A stretch of 64,000 bases of DNA from the NCBI RefSeq assembly GCF_035046485.1, contig NC_085136.1:295407080-295471079 (forward strand), given 5' to 3'. A program made the position numbers and the translations under genes. Source of the DNA: Aedes albopictus. Its lineage: Eukaryota; Arthropoda; Insecta; Diptera; Culicidae. The notes beneath the pieces are model-generated. The model was not told where the DNA came from. It ran no database searches and worked only from the letters and a program-made list of their open reading frames with translations. This document shows positions 21,965 through 33,186 of this stretch, one piece after another; within the stretch, counting starts at the first letter, position 1; each line of letters begins with the position of its first letter.

Positions 21965-22112
21965 TCTTTCGCCACACGATATACACATGCAAAATGGTCA
22001 TTGGCAGAGGAAGCTCTCAGTTAATAACTGTGGAAGTGCTCATAGAACACTAAGCTGAGAAGCAGGCTCTGTCCCAGTGAGGACGTTACGCCAAGAAGAG
22101 AGAGAGAGAGAG
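21965..22112 (+). mobile_element. 5'-truncated tRNA-SINE (same family as 46,266 and 26,956)
   Basis: Flanked by a 10-bp duplication ATGTTAATTT (21,955-21,964; 22,113-22,122). It keeps the SINE body (GCAAAATGGTCATTGGCAG, GAACACTAAGCTGAGAAGC) and a (GA)n tail, but the tRNA head is gone. It lies only 13 bp from the LTR element's right target duplication. Confidence 0.85.
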
Positions 22113-22122
22113 ATGTTAATTT

Positions 22123-23015
22123 GAATAGATTCAAAGCAAAGACAGCTTTGCCAAGAAGACTAGAAGCACTGCTGAAATTCAAGAGACACTGTTAGCAGCG
22201 CCACCATGGATGAAGGTAGAACTATTCATGATAGTGTGAGAAAATTATTATACTTTTGATGCGAGTTATACAAATGTTCCATCTTGGTTAAAAGACTGTT
22301 GCTTTTAAACATAAATTAATGCCAATTGGTTACGACTGTTCTCAGTGTATTTCTAGGATTTTTCTGGCTTTTCAGTCCGATTGTGAGATCAAAAACAATC
22401 TTATGTTCTCTTACTCCGACGTTTCGATCCGTATCGGATCTTTCTCAAGGATTCTGTAGGTTTATTAAAGAAAACTGTTACAAATTACATTCATTTCGAC
22501 AAGACACTTTACAAACAATTAACACATTACCGAGTTATCGATTGCTTTCTCGTCATTTGATTTTTGTCTACATATATAACTAAGTGTCAGCATTTTCTAG
22601 AATTATGTTGTCTAGTTTTACTTACGGAAATCCGTTTTTTACCCGGAAAAAAACACAAATTTGATTTGACTAATCGGGATTCGGAATACAAATTAATAGT
22701 TGGGTTGTGGTGCTCAACGTTTTTTTGTTTTTTTTTTTTTGCACAACATTTGATTATAAATCAATAAAAACTGAGCAGTTATGACTGAGCTCTTCTGAAT
22801 CACAACTCAAAAGCTAAGTGCTCGAAGAAACAAGGATATCCACATGAAAAAGATTCGAAATTTGATAGAGAAAAGTCACACACACAAACACACACAAAAT
22901 ATAGTATTCAAAGTATCTCCGAAGGTACATTCCACTGAGAGTTTTAATTTTTAATAGTTCGACGTTCGAGTTTTCGAAAAAAAAACAACTGATCTCACCT
23001 GAGCTGTGGATTTTT
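22123..23015. other. Unassigned stretch holding a hammerhead-like motif
   Basis: No gene is recognised. It contains the motif at 22,414-22,450 and a long AT-rich tract. There are no target duplications that would define an element. Confidence 0.35.
22414..22450 (-). ncRNA. Degenerate hammerhead-ribozyme-like motif
   Basis: On the minus strand a perfect 6-bp stem GATCCG-ATA-CGGATC is followed by CGAAACGTC. This matches the stem II, GAAAC box and GUC cleavage site of hammerheads known in Penelope-like retroelements. The first conserved box, expected as CUGAUGA, is degraded to TTGAGAA, so activity is unlikely. It probably marks a Penelope-like remnant. Confidence 0.4.
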
Positions 23016-23439
23016 TTTTCCCAATTTAACCAATAATTTACCCATCTGTACATATGTAGGTTGAGTTATTTGAAATTCATAATTTACCACACGGATTGAC
23101 ATTACCGAAAACTTGCACTTTGAGTGAGTCGTTTTCGAGCATCTACCTCAACGTAGTTATCCGTTGTATCAAACAGAATGCGAACGACGCGTTTGATCCC
23201 CTTCCAGGTAGCATTGTTCTTCCTCTACAAGTGGTTGGGGAAGCGGTGCCTGTACGACAGTTTCAAACAGTTTCAAACAATAAACAAATCGCTTTCGCAT
23301 ATGTACAACAGAGATGGTTATATTTGCGGTTTAGGGGAAGATGATATAGATCGACGAGATTAGAATTTTTCCCAATTTAACCAATAATTTACCCATCTGT
23401 ACATATGTACGTTGAGTTATTTGAAATTCATAATTGACA
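23016..23439. repeat. Pair of ~73-bp direct repeats 351 bp apart
   Basis: 23,016-23,088 and 23,367-23,439 share CCAATTTAACCAATAATTTA, CCCATCTGTACATATGTA and GTTGAGTTATTTGAAATTC with one or two differences. Between them is a 61-codon open frame at 23,178-23,363 (IPFQVALFFLYKWLGKRC, GYICGLGEDDIDRRD) that I cannot identify. It could be a tandem duplication or a tiny LTR-like structure. Confidence 0.5.
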
Positions 23440-23639
23440 CTTCTCAACAAGAGGTTAGCAAATGCGGTCACTACTAAATCAGACGTGAGCAAGCAATCAT
23501 TAAGACTGTCATCACACACAATACCCAAGTAAAAGAAATGAAAAAAGAAAATTCTCAAGATCTAAAGAATTTGAAATAATTGGAAAAGGCGAAGCTAATG
23601 TTTACTTATTGCACACATTTTCGTAAGCTTGAAGGAAAT

Positions 23640-23850
23640 GTCCAAAACCCTACTAAATGGGCATGGAACGAAATATTACCTCATGGATGTTAAATGCATG
23701 ACTTGTGGAGGTTCTTATCACACCAAGGTCCGGTGAAGGAAGATACCAGAAAGTTTAAATGTCCAAATTGCGGAGGTAACCATAAGTCAAACCCTATCCA
23801 TAAAAAAGTCGTTGAATCAAGTGTTTACAAAGACAATCAGAAATTAAAAT
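23640..23850 (+). pseudogene. Gag-like zinc-knuckle remnant of a non-LTR ORF1
   Basis: Two frames joined by a frameshift encode KCMTCGGSYHTK and then KCPNCGGNHKSN. These match the tandem C-x2-C-x4-H-type knuckles of Jockey-like ORF1 proteins (CxNCGGNH signature), which bind element RNA. The frame leads into DNQKL and then directly into the family A core at 23,853. It is short, frameshifted and dead. Confidence 0.55.
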
Positions 23851-23852
23851 AT

Positions 23853-24245
23853 AGTGGTTAGACTTGATCAGGCCAACCAAGTCGATTCGAATGGATGGCT
23901 TTGAACCAAAGCAACTTGCCTTTTATACAGTCGTAGGTACGTGTGATAAACAATACCTACCGCATAAATTGTACCTATTATCAACTATTTGCTACCTATA
24001 CACATCATGGTATTGATAGACACAAATTGGGTACACATCTTTTCATTGCATTTTTGAGCATTTTTTCTTCTATATTGCTTAGAACATAATACCATTGAAA
24101 ACAACACCGCACCCGGTTTCCCTACCCAACAATATGTCATAAACTTCGTTAATCATGTAAAATTGCATGCATGTTTACTTGGTACTTTAGAGCTACCTAT
24201 TTCGTGTCCATCCATTCCAATAGGAATCACTTGTGCCACATTAGT
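23853..24245 (-). repeat. Family A core, copy 7, with partial inverted mate
   Basis: The minus-oriented core runs from about 23,853 to 24,045 (CCTTTTATACAGTCGTAGG, ATACCTACCGCATAAA). Its extended flank at 24,040-24,200 matches 14,985-15,145 inversely. A short plus-oriented piece (GTGTCCATCCATTCCAATAG, CACTTGTGCCACATTAG) follows at 24,200-24,245. Confidence 0.55.
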
Positions 24246-24254
24246 AGTGATGGG

Positions 24255-24440
24255 CTGCCAAAGTAGCCCATGATTCGGTACACGGTCAATCGCCCCCACC
24301 ATGATCTCGTCGATTACAAAGAGAAACAGTAGCGGTGATAGTAAGCATTCTCACCTCACATCAGCTTATCACTACCCGGATGGGGTCGGACAAAGCTTCG
24401 CGTTATGCAGGAGCAGGACTCTCGCAAGAGCCTCGTGTTG
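24255..24440 (-). pseudogene. RT motif-B fragment of an RTE-like element
   Basis: The minus-strand translation of 24,285-24,353 reads ECLLSPLLFLFVIDEIMVGA. This corresponds to the conserved RT motif B region following GVRQG, as in RTE/JAM-type mosquito elements. Only about 60 codons are recognisable and the flanks are frame-broken. It is not the same family as 18,690-19,872, whose motif B reads GLKQGDALS. Confidence 0.55.
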
Positions 24441-24675
24441 TGCTTCTATGAGATTGGTGATTTTGTGTGGAACTGCCTCAGGCTAAAGCAGTGCCACATA
24501 AAATCGTGCAGATAAAACCGCAAGAGAGCAATGATGGCAATACTCTCATCATGATGCAACTCGTGAGTGAAAAACCAACAAATGGTTAACACACGGTTCC
24601 GAGAGTAAGTCGTGTGTAAGTTTATTCGCACCCGCTTTCTTCATGAGTACACTCTTAAACGAAAGTATTACGATT

Positions 24676-24874
24676 CCAGTTCAAAACCGAATTAGCGACA
24701 TTTTTTCTTTGACTTCCGCTGCTTTTGCCTTGCGTTAAAGACTATGTCGGAAGTGGGGCGCTGTATTGTACACCTGGTACTCTATACAGCGCCCCACTTC
24801 CGACATGGTGTTTAACGCAAGGCAAAAGCAGCGGAAGTCAAAGAAAAAATGTCGCTAATTCGGTTTTGAACTGG
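24676..24874. mobile_element. 199-bp near-perfect foldback MITE
   Basis: Two 90-nt arms (24,676-24,765 and 24,785-24,874) are inverse complements with about two mismatches, around a 19-nt centre. The arm starts CCAGTTCAAAACCGAATT and ends AGTGGGGCGCTGTA. No target duplication is clear. A transcript would form a long hairpin. Confidence 0.85.
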
Positions 24875-25690
24875 AAACATAATACACAGCGAATGAATAA
24901 CTTGCGAAAAGACAAAGGATTTTTCACTCATATTTGTGTACGACTGGATCAACACAAAAAATGTGCTGATCCGGTGTTACACAAATTTGTGTGAAATTTC
25001 ACACTTGTTTTCATGAAATCTTTTGTCTTTTTGATCGTTGCGTGATAGTTACTCCTTGCTCTGTGTACATCGATCTTTCCGTGTATGAAGCAAAACAAAA
25101 ACACTCATGAGGTTTTATTCGCGAAGAACGAGTGAAGATGCAGAAAGTGCACTCAACTGTGGTTTTAATAGCATTAGCGTACACTACCGTACAGTTCGTA
25201 GTTTTGCTACTCCGTGATTGACCAGAACAATCGAAATTGCACAAGGAACCAACAAACGGAGCTTGGGAGTAGCTACCGCTCTCAATGTGCATTTTCGAGA
25301 ATTCAAAGAATTTTTAAGTCACATACGTTGCTACTAGAGACCGAGATCACCTCATCTTCTCCACGACTGTGACGGGAAGGAGTTTTTGTTAGTGGGGAGG
25401 GGGACAGTCACATGATTTGGAATCACTTTGGTAAGCAGTGTGATTCATGCAACATTTATTTTAATCAAAATATTTATTCATTTTGACTAAAATATTACAA
25501 ATGTCGACACCGAAGATAATGAACCATTCAAATTATTATGTGAGTGCAAAAAAAAAATTAATCGTTTTCCAGCGACATTTCTCACTAATCAAACTTATTT
25601 TGTTTACCTGTTGTGCATTCGACGCCCCTGTCATGAAGTCAACCGAACTTGTGTACGCTAGTGTAATAATGAATTCGGGCCGAGTCTAAA
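24875..25690. other. Unassigned stretch
   Basis: No recognised gene. The frames present are short and motif-free. It joins family A at about 25,695. Confidence 0.3.
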
Positions 25691-25694
25691 TGGG

Positions 25695-25968
25695 TGCAAA
25701 TGTCGCAATACTTCTTCTAATGATTATACCTACCGACGCTACCGATGCTTTGGCTATGGTTAAGTTTATCCTAGCTGGTCGACAACATTTTCTTACTACT
25801 AACTTTACTTGAAACATCTTTGCAAAAACATGTCTAGCGACCTACGATTTCAACGGCTACGCAGTCTTTTAGTTCGGCAGAACGAGGTTCAGTATTTGGC
25901 CGACGTTTCGACACTGGGGTTCACCTTTCTTGGTTCGTTTTTGGTCTGATATATTTGTTCGGATCTTT
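25695..25968 (+). repeat. Family A downstream block, copy 8a
   Basis: Matches 12,680-12,920 (CTTTGGCTATGGTTAAGTTT, TTACTTGAAACATCTTTGC, GACGTTTCGACACTGGGGTT). It is followed directly by a core, the reverse of the order at 12,251-12,920. The blocks can therefore occur on either side of a core, as expected for an element with repeated ends. Confidence 0.55.
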
Positions 25969-26205
25969 GTGCGACCAAAAAAGGTCTACCAAATTGGCGT
26001 CCATCGATTCCAATTGGAATTTCATGACGTATATAGGTAGCAACCAGTTGGTTAGTTATAGGTAGATTTTTTTTGCGGTAAGCATTCTTCATCACCCGTA
26101 CCTACGACTGTATAAAAGGCAAGCTGTTTTGGTTTAGAGCCATTCATTTGAATCGACTTGATTGATCCAACTACTGAATTTTCTATTACTGATTATGGTT
26201 ATATA
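25969..26205 (+). repeat. Family A core, copy 8
   Basis: A complete core: GTGCGACCAAAAAAGGTCTA at the left, GGTAGCAACCAGTTGG, CCTACGACTGTATAAAAGGC and CCAACTACTGAATTTTCTAT at the right. It can be read on the minus strand as an open frame (HEIPIGIDGRQFGRPFLVAQ). Confidence 0.7.
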
Positions 26206-26830
26206 ATCCTGCGATGGTTTTCTTCAAATCGATGATCTTTCTCTTTCCTTTCTTGCATCTGATGCCATATTTCTACTAGTTTTAAATTCGTCTACAATTT
26301 TTTGTACTGACCATGATTTTGGTAACAATGATAAAATTGATAGTTTTTCTTGCCTTGTGGCTGAATTTAAAAATTTAATTTTCATATTTTCTATGACTTT
26401 AATATTTTTTTAAATATTTTAAACTCTTTTGCTTTTTCTGTTTTAGCGTCTAATTTAAAAAGATTGCTTCGTACACCTTCGACGATTTCAGCGCACTTTT
26501 TTCAGGATAGTGAACATTTTTAACATTACCTCAATCTATAGGCGAAACACGACTAGTTGCTATTCCTCGGTTGAATATTTCGACGTCTACAGGCATCGTG
26601 AAGCATTCATCTGACTTTGTACTTAGCGTTGACGCTGATGGTATCGTGACCAAACTTTCTTAGCTTTGCGAATCAGATACATCAGGTATGGTCTGAACAG
26701 TTGGCATCCTTGAGCCGCCGGCTACGCTTTGTTCTTTTTTTTGGGTTAGGTGAAAAATGACGCGTGTTTGGGGCAGGTGCACATTGTCCTTCCTCGTAAA
26801 AATGCATTGCAGAAAATTGAAGGAGTCAAG
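26206..26830 (-). pseudogene. Decayed minus-strand ORF ending at family A
   Basis: The minus-strand sequence has frame-broken coding-like segments (SDECFTMPVDVEIFNRG, KSAEIVEGVRSNLFKLDAKT, RKERERSS). It ends with AATCAGTAATAG at the family A boundary, as at 6,225 on the plus strand. The last ~60 bp of the two loci are closely similar. No domain is identified. Confidence 0.35.
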
Positions 26831-26955
26831 AAGTAGTTGCGGTCATCCGATGATATGGAACTGGGTGAGATCATTCCAATTTTTTTCCTCTACATCTTAG
26901 AAGGAGTTGGGGTAATTTCGCCAATGCGTTTTCATGACGAATTCTGGAGTCTGGT

Positions 26956-27247
26956 CTCTCTCTCTTCTCTCTCTCTCTTCTTGGCGTAACGTCCTCATTG
27001 GGACAAAGCCTGCTTCTCAGCTTAGTGTTCTATGAGCACTTCCACAGTTATTAACTGAGAGCTTCCTCTGCCAATGACCATTTTGCATGCGTATATCGTG
27101 TGGCAGACACGAAGATACTCTTATGCCCAAGGAAGTCAAGGAAATTTCCTTTACGAATAGAACCTGGACCGACCGGGAATCGAACCCGTCACCCTCAGCA
27201 TGGTCATGCTGAATACCCGTGCGTTTACCGCCTCGGCTATATGGGCC
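26956..27247 (-). mobile_element. Full-length tRNA-derived SINE
   Basis: On the minus strand, GGGCCCATATAGCCGAGGC leads into an A-box-like GCCGAGGCGGTAAACGCAC and a B box GGGTTCGATTCCC. The body and a (GA)n tail follow. A 12-bp duplication CTGGAGTCTGGT flanks it (26,944-26,955; 27,248-27,259). It is about 292 bp and the best-preserved copy together with 46,266-46,546. Confidence 0.9.
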
Positions 27248-27259
27248 CTGGAGTCTGGT

Positions 27260-27989
27260 AATATTTGCAAATTAACCTTGTAGCTCTGGTTCTGGCCTAA
27301 TATTGATGCGGTGACGCGTTTTATATAGAACGATCGTTGACGTATGTGCATCAAATAAATCATATCCGGGATGAAGACCGTGTCGTGTATTTTCAAATAA
27401 CTAGTGGATCATATCACCTAGACCTGGCTAGACGATCCACACTTTATTTCACCCTACTAACAAATACTCCTTCCCGAGACAACTGTGGATTCCACGGTTT
27501 TTAGTAACAACGGTTGTCGAACTAACATTCCTTCCCTTTCCCGATGGCCGTAAGGACGTGGCCGGCGCCGTTATTGACATTAAAATATTGAACTCTCGAA
27601 TTGTGCACATTGAGAGTGTGTAGATAGTCCAAGCACCTACGATGTGTACGGCTATCTTTGCTTTACTTTTGCTTGCTTTGCTCAGTAGGCCGTCCCTTAT
27701 TTTGCATAATTTGAAATTCGTTGTTGGAAAATGATTGGTTTAGATAACGAATAATCGTGTCAAAATTTTAAGTTCGTTTCTCAAGGGTAAGTGGTCCCTC
27801 AAGAGACCTAAAATTTTCAAAAATTAAAAAAAAACTCAATTTCAATCAAAATCATTTTAATAATCAGATATTCTATTGTTTATTACTGTTTTCAAAGAAA
27901 AATTGCTTTGGTTGAAAACCATCCATTGGGGTCACTCCAAAATATGTCAAAAGTTTTGAAAAACATGTAAAAGTAGATGCAAACCATCT
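27260..27989. other. Unassigned stretch, possible LINE 3' UTR
   Basis: 27,420-27,720 has GC-richer noncoding sequence (GATGGCCGTAAGGACGTGG, GGCGCCGTTATTGACATTAA) of the kind seen in mosquito LINE 3' regions. No ORF is attached, so the assignment is weak. Confidence 0.3.
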
Positions 27990-28720
27990 ACAGGCCTCTG
28001 TGCGAACAACAAAAAAACTACCTATTAGTGTCCACCAAATCCAACAGGCATCACTCGTGTCACATAAGGTAGGTAATCCATTTCTTAACAGGTAGGTAAA
28101 AATGATACGGTACGCATTTTCCATCATCTATACCTACTACTATATAAAAGGCAAGTTTCATTTGTTCAAAACCATCCGTTCGTCTTGTTCGGACTAATCT
28201 AGTCTAACCACTGAATTTTCTATTATATGTACCTTGTTTTGCAAAAAACATTGGAACTAGTCCACCATGACCACGCAGGCCACCGTTTCCTAATTACAAA
28301 GAAATGTTATTATTGTTTTAATCGCCGCGATTTGATGTGTTGGTAGTTCATCGATTGGTTTTCGGCGAGAACCAATCGATGAACTACCAACACAAATTAC
28401 AAAGAAAAAAGAACGCAGTAGTCATCTTCCATCTAACTAGATGGCTGCCGATCTCAATCAGCAACCACCACACTCTTTATTCATTCCAGGTTTACAGAAT
28501 TTACAATATTCTTCTCACGAAACATACTTCTTCCAACGATTATACCTACCGACACTGGCAATACTTTACTGTGGTTAAGTACATCCTGCTATTCGACACA
28601 TCTTTACAGCTTTTTTGTCTTTTAATTGGGGAGAATGAGGTTTAGTATTTGCCTGATGTTTCGACATTGGAGTTTTTTCAGAGGACATTAGTTTTTCGTT
28701 GACTGATTTGGTTTGCCTAA
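27990..28720 (+). repeat. Family A core and downstream block, copy 9
   Basis: The core is 27,990-28,232 (TGTGCGAACAACAAAAAAAC, TACTACTATATAAAAGGC, CACTGAATTTTCTATTA). The block then matches 1-450 and 12,479-12,760 except for the 90-bp hairpin insertion at 28,305-28,394. Confidence 0.65.
28305..28394. mobile_element. 90-bp insertion with perfect 25-bp hairpin and 13-bp target duplication
   Basis: AATTACAAAGAAA is duplicated at 28,292-28,304 and 28,395-28,407. It occurs once in a near-match at the two paralogous sites (about 170 and 12,540). The insert ends in a perfect hairpin: 28,336-28,360 pairs with 28,370-28,394 around a 9-nt loop. No polymerase III box was seen. Confidence 0.75.
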
Positions 28721-28884
28721 TTTCGCAAAGGACTGTATGCATTTTTTAAGAAAACCTACTGGCGAAACGTGCGTAGCCGTTGAAATCAGTCGATCCGCTG
28801 AGCGGTGGTACAACTCCCCATTGGGTGCATCCACAAACACTCAATTTCCTAATCGGCGCTTGACGCAATGTCGAGAAAAGATGT

Positions 28885-30655
28885 CAGTTTTTGGAACATT
28901 TGGAACAATTGGAAGGGATTGCAGATATGACTGCGGTTTCTAATATGGCATCGAAAGGTACTTTGTCAAAGGCATCTTCGATATCTAAGAGAACTCCCAA
29001 ACAACCTTGTGTAAAAAGTCACAGTGGATTTACCAGACTGGCAGGCATGGCGCACATGAAGAGGCACGTTGGCCAGATGAACATCACGGATGTGATGATC
29101 TACAATGCGTTCTAAGCATTTCAGAAGAAAAGAGGTCAAACTGATTGGTCTGAAACTCTTTGCTTCTTCATACGACGCACGACCCACTTTCGGAATAAAC
29201 TTTACAGTAATATCCCGCCAGGATTTGGAAATATACCCTGTAGCAAAACTGCAAACAAGTAGCTGTTTCACAAATTGTTTGAAATGATCAAATCCCTTCT
29301 GAAGCAAAATAGGATGGATTCCATCTGCCTCAGGAGATTTAAAAGGAGCAAAGCTATTACGTGCCCATTCAATCGATTCTACAGTTATGATACTCCGCGC
29401 CGAAACCAGAGAGTCATAACTACAAGAAAAGACATCAGGATCATCCGAAGATGTAATATCCACACATCCAGGGAAGTGTGTACTGTATAAACATTCCAAA
29501 ACTTCCTCATCAGAGGAAGTGAAATCACCATTTAGCAAACGGAATTCGTTCATTTGGAAATCCTTAGATTTTGCAAGGTTTTTGTTCAACCAACTGACTT
29601 CACTCAAACTGGAAACATTTGTACAAAGGTTTTTTTCCAGCCGGATCGTTCAGTAGACCGAAGAGCCTTCTGGTAGGCCTTGCGAGCTGACCTGAAAGCC
29701 TCCGCAGAACGTCGTCTGCTCCAGCTCTTTCTACATGGTTTCCTGAGCTTCGCCAGATCAGAGTTCCACCAAGGGGTTCCTCTTGTGGTGTTCACAGACC
29801 GCAGAGGATGAAGGCCGTTGTAGCATCAACGACATCATCTAAATCACTTGGAGTGTCGATGGATGGTGAGTACCCATGAAATTTTGCTGCAACCAAATCG
29901 GTAAAGAGATCCCAGCTGGTTGACCGGGGACCGCAAAGTTTGCGAAGTAACATTCACAGGTTCAAAAAAGATGTAGCGATGGTCAGATAAAGATACTTCA
30001 TCTGACACATGCCAATTGGTCAGCTCGTGACTAATTCTGCTAGAGCAAAGCGTTATGTCTAACACTTCCTCTCTAGCAGATACCAAGAATGTTGGTCGGT
30101 TGCCTATGTTAAGTAATGCAAGATCTGCACTACTTAAGTACTCCATCAAACTGGAGCCTCTCAAATTAATGTCTGAGCTGCCTCAGATGATATGGTGAGC
30201 ATTAGCATCACTGCCAGCAATTAGCGGAAGGCCTTTCGAAGTACAGTATGCGATGACTTGTTTGAAAGCATCCGTAGAGGATGGTTCATCATGCGGTAAA
30301 TAAACCGAACAATAGACGTACATATTTCCTGTTGAGGTTTCCAACAGATACATCAATTGTGATAGCACATACATCTCTAGTAGTTAGTTCAGAGATGAGT
30401 GTAGCAGCGATTGCGTTGTTGATAAGCACACATGCTAGAGGCATGACACGCGAGTTTGCCATTTCATTTTTACTGAAAGTAGCAAACACCGGATTCACAA
30501 GGTTTCCTAGATAGAAATTCTCCTTACGAAAGTAAGGTTCTTAGACTAACGCCACCTGGGCTGTATCATTTTGCATAAGTCTACAAAGATTGATCGTTGC
30601 CGTTCTTTTGTGCTGAAGATTGATCTGAGCTTTCCTAACCGTAGCCACTACCCAA
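28885..30655 (-). pseudogene. Second LOA/Lian-like ORF2 fragment (EN through RT fingers)
   Basis: The minus strand encodes an endonuclease beginning near 30,655 (QINLQHKRTATINL, ALV-stop-EPYF), DANAHH, EYLSSADLALLNIGNRPTF and SLSDHRYIFF. Then come the basic linker RGTPWWNSDLAKLRKP and the RT lead-in FAPFKSPEADGIHP. Unlike the copy at 7-11 kb it keeps the fingers (KSFRPISLTSFLLKCLERIV, SGKSTVTF). It stops at motif A (LDIEDAFDK in a shifted frame, about 28,980). Motifs B and C and RNase H are lost. Several stops and frameshifts make it dead. Its 3' boundary near 28,885 adjoins family A. Confidence 0.82.
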
Positions 30656-30828
30656 ACTAGGCAAGATTAAACTCTTACCAATCACAGCAAAAAAAAAAGA
30701 ACAACAAAAATAAAGCCAGATCGGTATCGATTGGGAAACGCCAAAGACGAGGATACACAGAATACACTGTGTAAATTGCATAATGCGAAACCATATAGCT
30801 AACTAACAACATCTTCATAATCCCGCCC

Positions 30829-31038
30829 TTATTTAGCCTCAAGAGAGACTGAAGAAGGGCAGCTGATTGTCTCGGAGAAACACAAGGTCCACCGCGCTAT
30901 TGCTCCGGTTAGCACAGTAAGGGCAAAATATTGTGGAGGGTGTCCTGGTACTCTACACGCTCCGTTTGCGATTAGGTTTTTATAAGACTCCCCTAACCAT
31001 TCATTTCTAGGCACGGTAAGCGTAAAGCCGCATAACAC
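30829..31038 (-). pseudogene. Conserved ORF1-tail remnant, second copy
   Basis: A 69-codon frame with PRNEWLGESYKNLIANGAC and VPGHPPQYFALTVLTGA lies upstream of the second LOA-like ORF2. It parallels the frame at 10,717-10,914. An inert leader would not be expected to keep its frame in two diverged copies. Confidence 0.55.
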
Positions 31039-31074
31039 CTTGAATTAAGGTGAAACATCAAGAAATCCCATTGC

Positions 31075-31235
31075 AATTTTGCATACAAACTTTAGAGGCA
31101 CAAATTTGACGAACGAAGCATCGAACCAAGCCAAACTTGATTATCCTGGCTTTGATCACTTGCAAAAAGAGGCAGCTTTTCCAAATTGAGCGCATTTGTT
31201 TACGAATTTTTAAGATTAGTGCTCTTGAAAACGTG
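31075..31235 (+). repeat. Repeat C, copy 2
   Basis: Matches 17,089-17,290 in inverse orientation. It lies immediately upstream, in the sense of the element, of the LOA-like ORF1-tail remnant. Probably part of the 5' region of that element or an adjacent repeat. Confidence 0.5.
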
Positions 31236-33175
31236 AGTAGGGGTCCAAGTCGGCCATTGTGGCAGCCATATTGGTATTCTTTGAAGTTTCTCCTTAAGGG
31301 TCACCTGACTAGTGGACTCTTGTCATTGGAACAGGCGGTTCGTAGTGCTTTTCTTAACTACACGGTTATCCAGGCTTTCTACCTATCACAAATTTTTTTT
31401 CTGTGTTAACTGAATATAATAATTAGTGATTTATGTTCCAAAAAAACTTCTTTAATGTTTAAATAAACATTCAACTAACCGTTTGCACATAGATAATTTC
31501 AAATCAGCACACTTCTGTTCCAACAGAAATGTTCCAAGGAGCGAAAAGGCCCAACCTTGTTTCACGCTGGCGCTGGAGGGACCAGCTGCAATGCTGGCAA
31601 ATCTCATTTCTCAAACTCGAAGCAAACAACCCAGACACCTGATATATGTTTTTGTTAGGTTTTCCCTTTCCGCATTGAGATGTGGGGCCCTACTTCACTG
31701 CCCTACAAGCAGGCTTATGGAAAGAAAACATTGTTCCACTTCGTGGTTGTTGTTGTTGTTGTTGGTTGGGCTTTCCGCATCACTCGCTTTTTCTTTCTTG
31801 TTTAAAACGGGAAGCACACAAATTTCCCGAAGCAAACGTCTTTCATTGGCATAATAGTAACATGACATTTTCTTCTCATACGCTCACTCACTGACTAGAC
31901 TATTATGTATCTCCACTTTCCGGTGGAGATGTTTGAGATGTAGGTAAAGCTTTCTTCTTCTGTGTGAAGTCTGCCCCATTCGGGTCAAAGATAATCCCGT
32001 TGTGGAAGTGGAATCCGATCCTTGCTGAGTAAGGTCAGGATAGCAGGGATGTGGATCCCATGTAAGTGGATTAAGCTTCAACAGAGCGTATGTATGTGTA
32101 GCCTCTGTGGGTTAGAAGTCGGACGGGTTATTTTTCCATCGAATGCGAATCACTGCAACACCCACAACAGTTGGATGGAAGTGAATTGGATGATGGAGTT
32201 TTCTCTGAAAAATGTAAGTATGTGATTCTTTTGGGGAAAATAGACAGACACTGGGGATGGATTAAACTTCATGCGGATCTCAATTCACATAGTCCTTTGT
32301 CATATGTCCATCACGCAGAAAAATAAATTGTAAGCACAATCAAATTCTAGTTCAAATCAACCGATTTATCAGTTTACTATAGCGACAAACTGATTTCTAG
32401 TTCAAACTGAACTGTTCTATTGTTTGATAATACAAATATTTTCATTTGTCGAAATTTTTGACAGTTTGTTAAAACAAACAGAGATATGGTATTTTCAACA
32501 TGAAATAATGGATTGATTCAAACGACTGCACTTTTGCCACTAACAAACCCGGAATGTGATTGTGTTGGCGACGGCAGCAACTGCGGCAGCTCGGAAATCT
32601 ATTTTAAGAACGTCGGTAAGCGAATGGGGAGGAGAACGACTAAAAAAAGACAAAAAAGGCGAAACCGATCAACTTTTTGTGGACGCTGTCGTGAGTACCT
32701 GCGCGTTATCCATCACGGCCGAAGCTGCACTTGGAAGTTGGCGTGATGGATTTGCTGCACCTTATTCGTTGTGGCGATATTGGGGTAAGCATGTTATAGA
32801 TGTGTGAGTGCTTTCGGACCATGTTTATGGTTTTTATTTTGTTGAAACAAATGAAATTTTTGACATTATAGAGATAAGTGACATTTCAACACACGAATAC
32901 TAGCGCGATTTTTTCCTCACACAAAAGTGCACTCCGATTCAAAGGCTATTCAGATTGCATAAGCAAATATTACCCAATCCAATTGGGTAAAACGGGTAAA
33001 TAATGATAAAACTAATGTCCGGGGCAAGAGTGCAAATATTTTCCTCGCAGTTTCACAACTACATCTACAAAAAAGGCACGCATACATTTGAACGTGATTA
33101 CCTCTATATGAAATGATGGAAATCGGTTGGTTTTATCGATAAACTCTAAAAGAAAAAACCCAGGTTAATCCACCT
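31236..33175. other. Unassigned stretch with a (GTT)n microsatellite
   Basis: No recognisable gene. A short GTT repeat lies at about 31,746-31,765. Open frames of 60-120 codons lack motifs and overlap each other in several frames. At 32,380-32,470 CTAGTTCAAA / ATTTCTAGTTC phrases repeat, possibly a decayed MITE. Confidence 0.3.
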
Positions 33176-33186
33176 AGTGGTGATAG

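Noticed and set aside
23178..23363. Endogenous viral element
   Set aside because: The short frame has no motif I can tie to a virus family. It is left as unidentified.
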